From assembly GCF_014195095.1 (NCBI RefSeq), contig NZ_JACIBC010000002.1:496001-560000 (forward strand): a stretch of 64,000 bases of DNA, written 5' to 3'. Made by a program: the position numbers and the translations under genes. Origin of the DNA: Rhizobium sp. BK602. GTDB lineage: Bacteria > Pseudomonadota > Alphaproteobacteria > Rhizobiales > Rhizobiaceae. Positions 8,737 to 16,408 of this stretch are shown in pieces. A model generated the notes under the pieces. That model was given only the letters and a program-made list of their open reading frames with translations. It was not told the DNA's origin and searched no databases. Position 1 is the first letter of the stretch, and each line of letters begins with the position of its first letter.

Positions 8737-9240
8737 ATGATCTATTTCAAGCAGACGCTCAACGATGCGGTGAGCTTTGGCGAAGGCTACGTCTTGCCGG
8801 CGGGCGCCGCGGAGCTGACCCTGGAGCAATATCAGGCGGAATGCGACGCGGCGCTGCAGCCGGCTACCGAAACCTTGGCGCAGCTCAAGGATCGCCTGCG
8901 CAGCCTGGTGGATGCGGAGGCCGAGGCCGAACGTCTCAAATACATCACGCCCGGCGTCGGGCAGTCGATGACCTATCAGCAGAAGGCGGCCGAGGCCTCG
9001 CGCTATCTCGCTGCGACCGACCCGGACGCTGCCGATTATCCGCTGCTCAGCGCCGAGGTCGGGATCACCGCCGAGGATATCGCCGGCGTCGCAGCCATCG
9101 TCGATGCCGCCTTCCGGCAATGGCAGGCGATCGGCAGCGCCATCGAGGCCGTGCGGCTGGGGGCGAAGGCACAGATTACCGCCGCCGCGGATGCTGATGC
9201 CGCCAATGTGGCTTATGCCGCCATCTCCTGGCCGGCCTGA
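8737..9240 (+). CDS. Phage tail fibre-associated protein
   Basis: A 167-residue Ala-rich helical protein. The segment ERLKYITPGVGQSMTYQQKAAEASRYLA matches a motif common in small proteins encoded beside phage fibre genes (DUF4376-like). Its position between the fibre and the spike suggests an adaptor or assembly factor. No enzymatic motif is visible. Confidence 0.55.
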   Translation: MIYFKQTLNDAVSFGEGYVLPAGAAELTLEQYQAECDAALQPATETLAQLKDRLRSLVDAEAEAERLKYITPGVGQSMTYQQKAAEASRYLAATDPDAADYPLLSAEVGITAEDIAGVAAIVDAAFRQWQAIGSAIEAVRLGAKAQITAAADADAANVAYAAISWPA

Positions 9241-9319
9241 CGCTACCAACCACTCAGCGAAAAACGATTTCATTCCTTTTGCGCGGCCTTTCCTAAGGCC
9301 ATGATGGAGCATTTGCGCC

Positions 9320-11563
9320 ATGCCGGAACTGACCACGAAACGGCTCGTCGATTATCTGAACGGGCCGGGCGTCGATGCCGCTATTCTGAAGGCCAGCCTG
9401 ATCAGTGCCGGCACGGCATCGACAGAACAGGGTGCCCTCGCAGACACCGCGCTACAGCCTGATGATGTCGGCAGTGCGGCACACAGCGATGTAGCGGATT
9501 TTGCAACGAGTGAGCAGGGCGATCTCGCCGACGGCGCCTTGCAGGCGGCGCAGAACTTGACCGATCTCGCTGATCTCGCGCTGGCGCAGAACATCATGCA
9601 AGTCGGTGCCATCTTTGCGGATATTGCGACGGCAATGGCCGCTATCATCCCCGCCAGAAACAAGAGCTTGCGGACACAGTTTTACGACCTGACGGCTATG
9701 GTTCGGGTCGAGGGCGCGAAATATAAGCGGATCAGCCTTGCGGATCTCGCTGCTTATCCGGCGCTCTCGTATTTCCGGTCGGCGGATCGCTATATGCCGG
9801 ATGGGACTATCGATGCAACGAATGGCGGGTATTGGGTGTTTTCCGACCCGATCATCTCGCCGCTGCAGATCGGCGCCCGGCTTAATAGTGCTACGTTTGA
9901 CAGCGGCCCCATGCTGCAGGCGGCGATCGATCTCGGTTCGATCGTCGGCATACCCTGTATTCTGCCGATCGGAACGCTCTATACGGCGCAGACGATTCAT
10001 GTCTATGCCCAGTCCGTCCTCTGCGGCCATGGAAAAAGCCAGAGCTTTTTGAAGGCCAAGGATGGCGCCGACATCGGCGTTCTCGAGACCTATAATTTCA
10101 GCATCCTCACGGGCACCGCTGCGAAATTCGTCACCGATGCCGGCATGACCTGGGGATTTTCGCTTAGGGGCTTCACCGTGGACGGTAACCGCCAGGTCAA
10201 CTACGGCGGGGTGTCCGGAACGCGCTTCGCCGGCGTCGGATCTGTCGTCTGGGATGGATTTGGTATCCGTCTCTATGGGCGCCGATATATCGTAGAGGAC
10301 GTGGCTGTTCAATATTGCGCCGGCATAGGCTTCTACTCCGAGTGCGGTAATCCGTCTTCTCCGTCGCCGGCGAACTGGTATTATAATGCCCTCAACGATC
10401 AACAAGGCAGCATCACGGATTTGGTTGTCAGTGATTGCTCTTACGATGGGTTTGTTTTCCGTGGGCCTGGCGATATTCTGATCGACGACGTGACCGCCGA
10501 GCTTTGCTTCTATCCGGACGAAACCCTCTATGGGACGCTGCGCAATTCACTCATGTTCCCTTCCGAGAGCATATCCGGGATCGTTTTTGCGGATCAGGCG
10601 AGCAATAGCGCCGTCGCCGGCTGTGAAATCGGGTTTATCCATAGCCATACCCACAAGAACGGCTACGGCATTCGGTTCGAAGGTAACGTGTTCCAACGCG
10701 TCCGAACCGATAATCTCACTTCGGAAGGCTCCTTAGGCGGGATCAAGGTCCGTGGCCAGGTGCTCGGGCAATTCAACAAGGTCAATGTCCGAAACCAGAA
10801 CTTCGGAAGCGGCGCGCTGCCTGATTTTGACTTGTTGACGACCGATCTCCTCATGATTTCTGAATACGAGAATCGCGGGTCGACCGGGAATGCGGGCTCT
10901 ACGAAGCTGCTGATCGGATCTGACAAAACGCAATTCGGGACGATCACGATCCATGGCGGCGTTGCTGGCCACGGCGTTGTCGTCGACACGAACGTCGATC
11001 ATGTTACAATCAATCAGATGTATATCCACGATTTGCGGGGTACCGCTCAGGATGGAAATGCGTCTCGATCATTGTGGACAAAGAGCGGCGCTGCAAACAT
11101 CTATATCGGCACTGTCATGTTGGTCGACAATCAGGTCGGATGGAGAAACGATAGCACCGGGGACATCGTAATTTCTCGAGGACGGATCGAGGGTAATGCG
11201 ACGACTTATCCTGGGATCGTCGCCATTGATCTGGCTTCTTCTCCGGCTTTCACATCGTTGAAACAATGTGGCTTCAACACGAATGACGGAACCTCGTCAA
11301 AATTCCCCACGTTCAATGGGGCTGTCTCCATCGATCCGACGAACGCCACATCAGAGATCGCGCTGACGTGGACGCACAACATGTGGCGCACGCCCCAGAC
11401 GAATGAAGTGGGGTGGAATTATGTCACCAACGGCACCACGCGTCCCGGTTTCGGATATCTCGAAATCACAGCCACTTCGAGCACGACGGTGACGGGAAGA
11501 ATGAAGTTCTCCAGCGCGGGCAATGGCACATCCGGCGGCTCTGCCGCCATAGCAACCGTCTAA
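9320..11563 (+). CDS. Tail spike protein with right-handed beta-helix
   Basis: A 747-residue protein. The N-terminal 100 residues contain repeats around GALADTALQPDDVGSAAHSD and GDLADGALQAAQN, the usual attachment repeat of phage fibres. Residues of about 190-640 look like a pectate-lyase-type beta-helix (LQIGARLNSATFDSGPMLQAAID entry, then many short G-x-N/D turns). Such spikes usually bind or cleave surface polysaccharide. The likely host target is the rhizobial O-antigen or exopolysaccharide. This fits the O-acetyltransferase gene found just downstream. Confidence 0.78.
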   Translation: MPELTTKRLVDYLNGPGVDAAILKASLISAGTASTEQGALADTALQPDDVGSAAHSDVADFATSEQGDLADGALQAAQNLTDLADLALAQNIMQVGAIFADIATAMAAIIPARNKSLRTQFYDLTAMVRVEGAKYKRISLADLAAYPALSYFRSADRYMPDGTIDATNGGYWVFSDPIISPLQIGARLNSATFDSGPMLQAAIDLGSIVGIPCILPIGTLYTAQTIHVYAQSVLCGHGKSQSFLKAKDGADIGVLETYNFSILTGTAAKFVTDAGMTWGFSLRGFTVDGNRQVNYGGVSGTRFAGVGSVVWDGFGIRLYGRRYIVEDVAVQYCAGIGFYSECGNPSSPSPANWYYNALNDQQGSITDLVVSDCSYDGFVFRGPGDILIDDVTAELCFYPDETLYGTLRNSLMFPSESISGIVFADQASNSAVAGCEIGFIHSHTHKNGYGIRFEGNVFQRVRTDNLTSEGSLGGIKVRGQVLGQFNKVNVRNQNFGSGALPDFDLLTTDLLMISEYENRGSTGNAGSTKLLIGSDKTQFGTITIHGGVAGHGVVVDTNVDHVTINQMYIHDLRGTAQDGNASRSLWTKSGAANIYIGTVMLVDNQVGWRNDSTGDIVISRGRIEGNATTYPGIVAIDLASSPAFTSLKQCGFNTNDGTSSKFPTFNGAVSIDPTNATSEIALTWTHNMWRTPQTNEVGWNYVTNGTTRPGFGYLEITATSSTTVTGRMKFSSAGNGTSGGSAAIATV

Positions 11564-11579
11564 CATTCATAGGTGTCCA

Positions 11580-11933
11580 ATGACGACATATAAGAGCATC
11601 AGGGTTTTCTCGACCGAAAAAGGAATGGTCAGCGAAGAAGGCCACCCCGTTGAGGTCTGGCAGTTTGGGGGTGATGAAGATCGGCCGGATTGGCTTCCTG
11701 AGGTCTCGCATATAGTGACATTGCCTCACATCGGCAATCCCGATTGGAATCTTGAAAACTTCGTCAAGGGGGCCGTATGGGGGTCGGTGGCATATTCCGA
11801 TTCAATCTATATCGGTACGCCTCTCGGGTGGCATCGCTGCGCCCCCACGGATTGGGTAATTCGTGACGGCGACGGCGAACTGAGAATTGTCAGCGCTGAC
11901 GAGTTCGCCTCGTATTATAGAGAGATCACCTGA
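11580..11933 (+). CDS. Hypothetical phage protein
   Basis: A 117-residue acidic protein with a Shine-Dalgarno (AGGTG) five bases before ATG. It follows the spike by 16 bases in the late operon. The composition (many Trp, Asp, Gly, His) gives no recognisable domain. The 3' end overlaps the convergent acetyltransferase gene by 19 bases. It could be a spike chaperone or accessory protein, from position only. Confidence 0.5.
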   Translation: MTTYKSIRVFSTEKGMVSEEGHPVEVWQFGGDEDRPDWLPEVSHIVTLPHIGNPDWNLENFVKGAVWGSVAYSDSIYIGTPLGWHRCAPTDWVIRDGDGELRIVSADEFASYYREIT

Positions 11934-12622
11934 TTTGCCCCGTTCGTTGTGATCGTCGCCTGTTGTGGCCGCAGGCGATCTATTTTGCCCGCCGCTACGG
12001 CGTCTTCGATAACGCTAATGGAGTCTTCAACCTTCGAGTACCGTGGGTTAGCTAGGGCTTCGCGATCGAGGACATAGTTCCACCACTGGAGATTTTGGAG
12101 CCGTGCTATCGTCGCTTCATTGAAGCGAGGCCGGATGATTTTCGCCGGCGCTCCGGCATAAATCGCATATGGCGGGATGTCCTTGGTGACGACGGCGCCG
12201 GCGCCGATGATCGCGCCGTTGCCAATCGTGACGCCACGCTTAATTATGGCGCCGGCTCCGATCCAAACATCGTTGCCGATGCTTGTCCGTGCCGAGTTGG
12301 CCGGAAAGCGTTCAGACGAAACCATCGCCCTATAGCCGCCATATGGTTCAAAAACGGTATCGCCCCAGGAAAAACCACTTGATGAAAGCCAGTCTGTTGG
12401 ATGCTCGATTGGACCGATGATCACGCGATGACCGATCGAGCTGAAGCGGCCAATGTCAGCGTCGTAAGTGATGGTATCCACATTGCCATAGGAATAGGCG
12501 CCCACGGTTACGCGCCCGACGCAACGCATATGGGCGAGGTGTACGGGGCGTTCCACGGTTACGATGGATGAGCCGGAGAGAAGCGGCTTTTCAGCCTTGG
12601 GGATATCTAAAACGGTAGACAT
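11915..12622 (-). CDS. Hexapeptide-repeat O-acetyltransferase (CatB-like), prophage cargo
   Basis: A 235-residue protein transcribed against the phage late genes. It shows the left-handed beta-helix hexapeptide pattern ([41 protein letters not shown]) followed by [13 protein letters not shown], the ending of CatB/xenobiotic acetyltransferase-like and polysaccharide O-acetyltransferases. The likely catalytic His is in [11 protein letters not shown]. Acetyl-CoA is the probable donor and a sugar hydroxyl the acceptor. A lone transferase next to a spike gene, on the opposite strand, fits lysogenic conversion of the receptor polysaccharide; this role is inferred. Confidence 0.82.
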   Translation of the reverse strand: MSTVLDIPKAEKPLLSGSSIVTVERPVHLAHMRCVGRVTVGAYSYGNVDTITYDADIGRFSSIGHRVIIGPIEHPTDWLSSSGFSWGDTVFEPYGGYRAMVSSERFPANSARTSIGNDVWIGAGAIIKRGVTIGNGAIIGAGAVVTKDIPPYAIYAGAPAKIIRPRFNEATIARLQNLQWWNYVLDREALANPRYSKVEDSISVIEDAVAAGKIDRLRPQQATITTNGANQVISL

Positions 12623-12737
12623 TCCCGAACGATAATCACACTATCGGAAATTGCAATAGCCGATCAGCGGTGCTCAAGAGATGTATTTCATTTCTGAGCT
12701 TTTCTAGTCATCACCAATTCTTAAATCAGGACATCCC

Positions 12738-12974
12738 ATGAAACCGAAACTCGTCCCGAATGCGGGTCGGGTGCTGCGTCATTCTTCGTCGCTGCGCCTG
12801 ATCGAGGTGAGCATTGTCGTCGGCATTCTGCAATTCCTCGCGGACGCCTCCGATGGCCTCAAGGATTTTCTCCCATTCAACCCAATCTGGCTGACCGCCG
12901 CCGGTTCATTCGCAGGTGCCGCAGCCTGGGGCGCTCGCCTGATCGCGCAACAGAAGGTGTCTGGCGATGAGTAA
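12738..12974 (+). CDS. Holin-like small membrane protein (DUF7940-like)
   Basis: A 78-residue protein with two hydrophobic segments: about residues 22-37 (IEVSIVVGILQFLADA) and 50-68 (IWLTAAGSFAGAAAWGARL). The size, the two membrane spans and the position directly before the endolysin (8-base overlap) mark it as a class II holin candidate. AGGA lies seven bases before the ATG. Holin identity is by context; the sequence class resembles the DUF7940 group seen before GH24 lysozymes in alphaproteobacterial prophages. Confidence 0.65.
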   Translation: MKPKLVPNAGRVLRHSSSLRLIEVSIVVGILQFLADASDGLKDFLPFNPIWLTAAGSFAGAAAWGARLIAQQKVSGDE

Positions 12975-13428
12975 GCTTCGAAAGGGCAGCACTGCCGCCG
13001 CCATGGCCGTTGCGCTTGTCGGCGGCTTCGAGGGTCTTCGTCAGACGGCCTACCCCGATCCCGCGACCAAGGGGCCGCCTTGGACCGTCTGTTACGGCGA
13101 AACAAGCGGCGTCAAGCGTGGTGATCAATATTCCGTCGCCGAATGCAAGGCGATGCTGGAGGGATCTCTGCAGACCTATGCCACAGGCATTGACCAATGC
13201 GTGAAGGTGCCGCTCCCCGACAAGCGCTATGTCGCCTTGATCTCGTTCGCCTACAATATCGGCGTGAAGGGCGCGTGCAAATCCAGTGTCGTCGGACTGA
13301 TCAACGCAGGGCAGACAAAGGCCGGATGCGAATCCTTGCTCAAATATAACCGGGCGGCGGGCGTCGTCTTCCCCGGTCTGACGCGTCGGCGGCAGAAGGA
13401 GCGGGATTATTGCGAGGCCGATCTCTGA
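12967..13428 (+). CDS. Endolysin, GH24 lysozyme (SAR-type)
   Basis: A 153-residue muramidase that cleaves the MurNAc-GlcNAc bond in peptidoglycan. The catalytic triad is visible as E22 (GGFEGLR), D31 (AYPDP) and T40 (WTVCYGET). The E-to-D spacing is nine, as in T4/P21 enzymes; the D-to-T segment has a three-residue insertion common in R21-like enzymes. The N-terminal stretch of Ala, Val and Leu before E22 looks like a signal-arrest-release anchor, so export probably uses Sec and activation needs release from the membrane. The stop overlaps the spanin start (TGATG). Confidence 0.9.
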   Translation: MSKLRKGSTAAAMAVALVGGFEGLRQTAYPDPATKGPPWTVCYGETSGVKRGDQYSVAECKAMLEGSLQTYATGIDQCVKVPLPDKRYVALISFAYNIGVKGACKSSVVGLINAGQTKAGCESLLKYNRAAGVVFPGLTRRRQKERDYCEADL

Positions 13429-13790
13429 TGCTGGCCTTCCTTATCTCCCCCATAGGTAAGTTCGCTGGCGGTCTTCTGGTCATCGTAGCGCTGTTGGTCG
13501 GCTTCAAGCTCTGGCTCCATGAGCACGACAAGGGCGTCCTGGCTGGATACGTAGCCATCGCTGAGAAGACGACAGCCGAAGCCAAAGCCGCGGAGATGGA
13601 GCGGCAACGCAATGCGGCCTCGCAAGCCCTGTCCGAAGTCGCCAAGCGCCAGGCCGCTGACGAAGCCGCCCAGCGCGCCACAGATGCGCAAACCGATCTG
13701 GAGCTCTTCGAATATGAGAAACGTCTCGCCGAGGCCAATCGTCAGTGTCTTATTAACGATGCTGACCGTAGCTGGCTGCTCAAGCACTGA
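13428..13790 (+). CDS. Inner-membrane spanin (Rz-like)
   Basis: The frame could start earlier at a TTG (13410), but ATG at 13428 overlaps the endolysin stop and gives 120 residues. There is one N-terminal membrane span (about 10-27, GGLLVIVALLVGFKLWL) and then a long charged coiled coil rich in Ala, Glu and Arg. This is the architecture of an i-spanin, which joins an outer-membrane lipoprotein partner to fuse the two membranes at lysis. The partner is encoded in the +1 frame inside its 3' end. Confidence 0.75.
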   Translation: MLAFLISPIGKFAGGLLVIVALLVGFKLWLHEHDKGVLAGYVAIAEKTTAEAKAAEMERQRNAASQALSEVAKRQAADEAAQRATDAQTDLELFEYEKRLAEANRQCLINDADRSWLLKH

Positions 13791-14022
13791 GCGGCTGAAG
13801 AGCGCGGCTGCGGAACAGGGCAGGATATCGGCCGGGATCAATCTCCCCGACCTGCCGGCAGACTGCGCAGCGCACGAGTCCCATGCCGCAATCGCGGTCG
13901 GCGCCGAGCTTCGCTCCATCCTTGTGAAAGAGCGCGCCGCTCTGAACCGGGCCAATTCTCGCGTGGATCGGTGCGCCTTGTTCTACGGCGAGACGAAGCG
14001 CGCCTTTGAGGCCAAGCCATGA
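13714..14022 (+). CDS. Outer-membrane lipoprotein spanin (Rz1-like), nested
   Basis: This frame overlaps the 3' part of the Rz-like gene. From ATG at 13714 it encodes 102 residues with a short signal peptide and a clear lipobox (LLTMLTVAGC, Cys at residue 22). The mature part contains NLPDLPADC, a proline-containing segment as in o-spanins. An outer-membrane lipoprotein pairing with the upstream Rz through the periplasm is the expected role. The start is uncertain because in-frame ATGs also lie upstream (13612, 13684); 13714 is the one closest to the signal sequence. The stop overlaps the next possible start (ATGA). Confidence 0.65.
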   Translation: MRNVSPRPIVSVLLTMLTVAGCSSTERLKSAAAEQGRISAGINLPDLPADCAAHESHAAIAVGAELRSILVKERAALNRANSRVDRCALFYGETKRAFEAKP

Positions 14023-14111
14023 GCCCTGCTGTCTTCCTTGTCCTCTTCCTGCTCTCTGCCGGCACGCTCGCATGTGCAATCGCCGCCGGCCTTATGTCAA
14101 TCCCGCATTGA
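14019..14111 (+). CDS. Possible 30-residue membrane peptide after the spanins
   Basis: An ATG at 14019 overlaps the stop of the Rz1-like gene (ATGA). It opens a 30-codon frame encoding an almost wholly hydrophobic peptide (FLVLFLLSAGTLACAIAAGL core). It is one membrane span with short polar ends. Its end overlaps the convergent regulator gene by 15 bases. Translation coupling is plausible, and the peptide could be a lysis accessory. The frame is too short to prove coding by composition. Confidence 0.35.
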   Translation: MSPAVFLVLFLLSAGTLACAIAAGLMSIPH

Positions 14112-14342
14112 TTGCTCTGACTTTGATGCGGGATCGTCCGGCAAGGAGAGGCCGAAATGCCGGCGCACATCGCTGCTGGCCATGATGGCTTCCATCAGCA
14201 CTTCCAGTGGCCCGGAGATCGGGCGGCTGCCATTCTCGATTTTCCGCACATGCGCGCCATCTGACAAATGCACAAATTTGGCGAGACCGTTGGCGCTGAG
14301 ACCGAGAGCGTGGCGGGCTGATTTGAGTTCTTCTGGAGTCAT
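14097..14342 (-). CDS. XRE-type helix-turn-helix regulator
   Basis: An 81-residue protein starting MTPEELKSARHALGLSANGL. An HTH segment follows (LSANGLAKFVHLSDGAHVRKIENG), in which the second helix binds DNA. It looks like the short XRE regulators of prophages and of MqsA-type C-terminal domains. It lies alone on the minus strand between the lysis cassette and the regulatory cluster. A small inverted repeat (ACGAT-N5-ATCGT) sits 33 bases upstream of its start and could be its own operator. Confidence 0.72.
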   Translation of the reverse strand: MTPEELKSARHALGLSANGLAKFVHLSDGAHVRKIENGSRPISGPLEVLMEAIMASSDVRRHFGLSLPDDPASKSEQSMRD

Positions 14343-14374
14343 ACTTGCGCCCTCTATAGCCGCTCATTACAGTG

Positions 14375-14389
14375 ACGATTGTTGATCGT
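14375..14389. promoter_or_regulatory. Inverted repeat upstream of the XRE gene
   Basis: ACGAT and ATCGT are separated by five bases (TGTTG), making a 15-base dyad 33 to 47 bases upstream of the XRE start. Size and place suit a dimeric HTH repressor. No second copy was noticed in the window. Confidence 0.3.
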
Positions 14390-14550
14390 AACGAAGTAGC
14401 GATGAGTTGCGGTTGCGGGAAGCCTCTGATAATAAAAATCCGTTGAGGATGCTCGGTGTGTGTGTTGCGGTCGCGGTTCAATCCGTCTCCGTTAATAAGA
14501 CCTTGGTGCCACCAAATCACCCGCTGCAGGGCTCAGGTCTTGTGGCGGGT

Positions 14551-15069
14551 TTACTCCAGGCCAAGTCCTTCTTCCCATACCCCATTTGCGACAGCGAGTT
14601 TCTTGAGCTTCTTCAACCGGCCGTCTGGTGGAGACGAACCGTCGTATTCGTTGGCGATCCGGAGTGCTTCTTTCGCGTCTGGCGTTCCTGAAAGCGCGCT
14701 CGCTATGGAGACGAGCCGCTTTTTCGATTTCTTCCTCTCAGGGGTCATTGCTCCAGCGATAGAGGAAGGGTCGAACGTGTTTGCTGGGATATGGAGGCGC
14801 TTTTCTTCAAGGCGCTTACGAAGCGCTTCATTGCTGTATTCTCGGTAGCCATCCGCATCCCAATCAACGACGAACCATCCGAAGCGGTTCGCCTTATTGG
14901 GGGACGGGCTACCGTCACTCTCTTCAAATTCCCAGCCCTTACGGACTGTAGATACTTTGAAGCCTAACGCTCTGTTCAAAGCCGCTATTGCTTCAACTTC
15001 ATCGGCGGTTGACCCAATTCCCTGATTGCCGAATTCAGGCGGGCCCCAGATAGGAAGTGAGATCGACAT
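14551..15069 (-). CDS. Hypothetical phage protein
   Basis: A 172-residue charged protein with a good ribosome binding site (AAGGAAG, six bases before ATG), 11 bases after the preceding small gene. It contains FGWFVVDWDADGYREYSNEALRKRLEEKR, then a basic linker (PERKKSKKR). I do not recognise a family. It is second in the leftward operon driven by the promoter at 15347-15375. Its codon use is less GC-biased than the tail genes. Confidence 0.55.
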   Translation of the reverse strand: MSISLPIWGPPEFGNQGIGSTADEVEAIAALNRALGFKVSTVRKGWEFEESDGSPSPNKANRFGWFVVDWDADGYREYSNEALRKRLEEKRLHIPANTFDPSSIAGAMTPERKKSKKRLVSIASALSGTPDAKEALRIANEYDGSSPPDGRLKKLKKLAVANGVWEEGLGLE

Positions 15070-15080
15070 CGATTTCTTCC

Positions 15081-15296
15081 TTAGCGAGCAAGGATGGTGA
15101 GTTGGTTGATGGCATTCGATGCGCCGACCTTCGTCAGGCCTTCTGCCAATAGCGCCTGATAACGGGCAACGTGGTCGTCACGCATTTTGGCCAGATTCTC
15201 GACCGTTCCATAACGGCCAGCAACGATCTTCTTGTTCTGAAGCTTCGTGAGAAGGGCTTCAACATATGCAATCTGCTTTTCGGATGCTGGCGTCAT
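15081..15296 (-). CDS. Small hypothetical phage protein, first gene of the leftward operon
   Basis: A 71-residue protein (MTPASEKQIAYVEALLTKLQ start), helical and rich in Lys, Ala and Leu. GGAG lies eight bases before the ATG. It is the first gene behind the TTGACA promoter at 15347-15375, with a leader of about 44 bases. The N-terminus resembles the short 'ASEKQIAYIE..L' motif of DUF-type proteins that accompany phage recombination or nuclease genes, but no domain can be named. Confidence 0.55.
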   Translation of the reverse strand: MTPASEKQIAYVEALLTKLQNKKIVAGRYGTVENLAKMRDDHVARYQALLAEGLTKVGASNAINQLTILAR

Positions 15297-15346
15297 TGTC
15301 GTTTCTCCATCTTTTGGCGGGCACCCTTTGCCCTTTCGACATGATC

Positions 15347-15375
15347 AATATGAGGTACATTGTACCTAATGTCAA
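15347..15375 (-). promoter_or_regulatory. Promoter with a palindromic operator filling its spacer
   Basis: Reading leftward, a perfect -35 box TTGACA (15375-15370) is followed by a 17-base spacer and a -10 box CATATT (15352-15347). The spacer consists of TT plus a perfect 15-base palindrome, AGGTACA-N-TGTACCT (15353-15367). A dimeric repressor bound there would block RNA polymerase. The expected start of transcription is near 15340. This is the likely control point of the 15296-14551 cluster. Confidence 0.6.
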
Positions 15376-15452
15376 GCGCTAAGTTCCATCGAAAGTCCAG
15401 CATTCCATACCGATACCCGAAAGGCCTTTGAAACGAAATGAGCGAGGATGCC

Positions 15453-15884
15453 ATGCAAATATCGGTCAAAAAGCCAGAGATCAATCCGGCGCATTTCATC
15501 GCCATCATCGGCGGAGCGCTCGTCAATGCCTTCATCATCGGCGGCGTGTGGGTATCCCTCAATCGGGATATCGCCGATCTCCGCAGTTCGCAGGACCGGA
15601 CGCAGAAGGCGCTGGATGCGACCGCTCAGCAGGTCTCGCAGATCGCGCCCCTGTCGTTTCAGACGACCAGGGCGCTTGAGGCTGGCGCCGAAAACAAGAA
15701 GGCGATCGAACTCACGAACGCTCGCATCGATCGGGTCGCCGAGTCGATCGGCGGCAAGCTGGATACGGCGATCGACAGCATCAATAAGGTCAGCACGCAG
15801 GTGCAGGTGCTGAGTTCAAAGTTCGAGGATAACCAGGGCAGGCCCGACAAGACGCTTTTTCGGACGCCGGTCGTCAGGCCTTAA
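15453..15884 (+). CDS. Membrane-anchored coiled-coil phage protein
   Basis: ATG at 15453 is preceded by GAGG at a good distance; an upstream ATG (15438) lacks one. The 143-residue product has one membrane span (about residues 13-35, HFIAIIGGALVNAFIIGGVWV). A long Ala/Gln/Asp-rich coiled coil follows (about 40-125). No enzymatic motif is seen. It lies divergent to the leftward operon. Single-span coiled-coil proteins of this type are common in prophages, where they may act in superinfection exclusion, but that is only a possibility here. Confidence 0.55.
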   Translation: MQISVKKPEINPAHFIAIIGGALVNAFIIGGVWVSLNRDIADLRSSQDRTQKALDATAQQVSQIAPLSFQTTRALEAGAENKKAIELTNARIDRVAESIGGKLDTAIDSINKVSTQVQVLSSKFEDNQGRPDKTLFRTPVVRP

Positions 15885-16060
15885 AACCGTTGACCACCCT
15901 TCGGCTGCGGATATTCCTCCCACTTATGCTCGTAGCAATACCAGCGGGCGTCGCCCTTGCCGATATCATAGCCCCACCCGCCCCATGCCTTGCAGCCGGG
16001 CTCTTCGCACCAATGCTCGAAATGAACTAGCTCCCTTGGTCGATCTTGTTGTTCGCTCAT
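15881..16060 (-). CDS. 59-residue Cys/Trp-rich small protein
   Basis: A complete frame of 60 codons with AGGGG close before the ATG. The product (MSEQQDRPRELVHFEHWCEE start) has Cys at 18, 23 and 42 and His at 45. This gives C-x4-C and C-x2-H pairs, as in a small zinc ribbon, plus five Trp. It begins nine bases after the stop of the next upstream Cys-rich gene on the same strand, so the two form a small operon. Proteins with a CEEPGCKAWGG-like motif are frequent in rhizobial prophages. The function is unknown. Confidence 0.6.
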   Translation of the reverse strand: MSEQQDRPRELVHFEHWCEEPGCKAWGGWGYDIGKGDARWYCYEHKWEEYPQPKGGQRF

Positions 16061-16069
16061 AACGCCCCT

Positions 16070-16318
16070 TCATCCTTTTTCATCTGTCGCTGCGGCCTCA
16101 AGATGCCCGAACAGCAGTCTGGCCTTCTTCTCCCCGCACGCGCATTTCAGCCGGCGTTCGATATCCTCTACCTCGGCACGATATAAGGCTATCGGCAGCG
16201 TGTCCCGATCGAAATCCTTCTCTATCCCGCACGTCTCGCATCTCACGCGAATATCGACATGCCGCGGGCAGACATACAGATAGCCAGGGGACCAATCTTT
16301 GATGGGTAGAAAACGCAT
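16070..16318 (-). CDS. Small zinc-ribbon-like protein
   Basis: GGAGG lies five bases before ATG at 16318 (an upstream ATG at 16330 sits inside that site). The 82-residue product contains CPRH, CETC and CAC motifs (VCPRHVDIRVRCETCGIEKD and LKCACGEKK), enough for one or two zinc sites. It shares the minus strand with the 59-residue gene. The function is not known; small zinc-ribbon proteins in phages often act on host nucleases or transcription. Confidence 0.55.
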   Translation of the reverse strand: MRFLPIKDWSPGYLYVCPRHVDIRVRCETCGIEKDFDRDTLPIALYRAEVEDIERRLKCACGEKKARLLFGHLEAAATDEKG

Positions 16319-16408
16319 TATAGCCTCCATAGATTTTTTCTGTGAAAGCCGCTCTGATGTTCCAACTATGTTCTGGTGTGGCCTGAAGTCAAGGGAGCCT
16401 GTTTGAGG

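Noticed and set aside
15293..15562. An 89-codon frame ahead of the first leftward phage gene
   Set aside because: It crosses the promoter/operator and the start of the opposite gene and has no initiation signal of its own.
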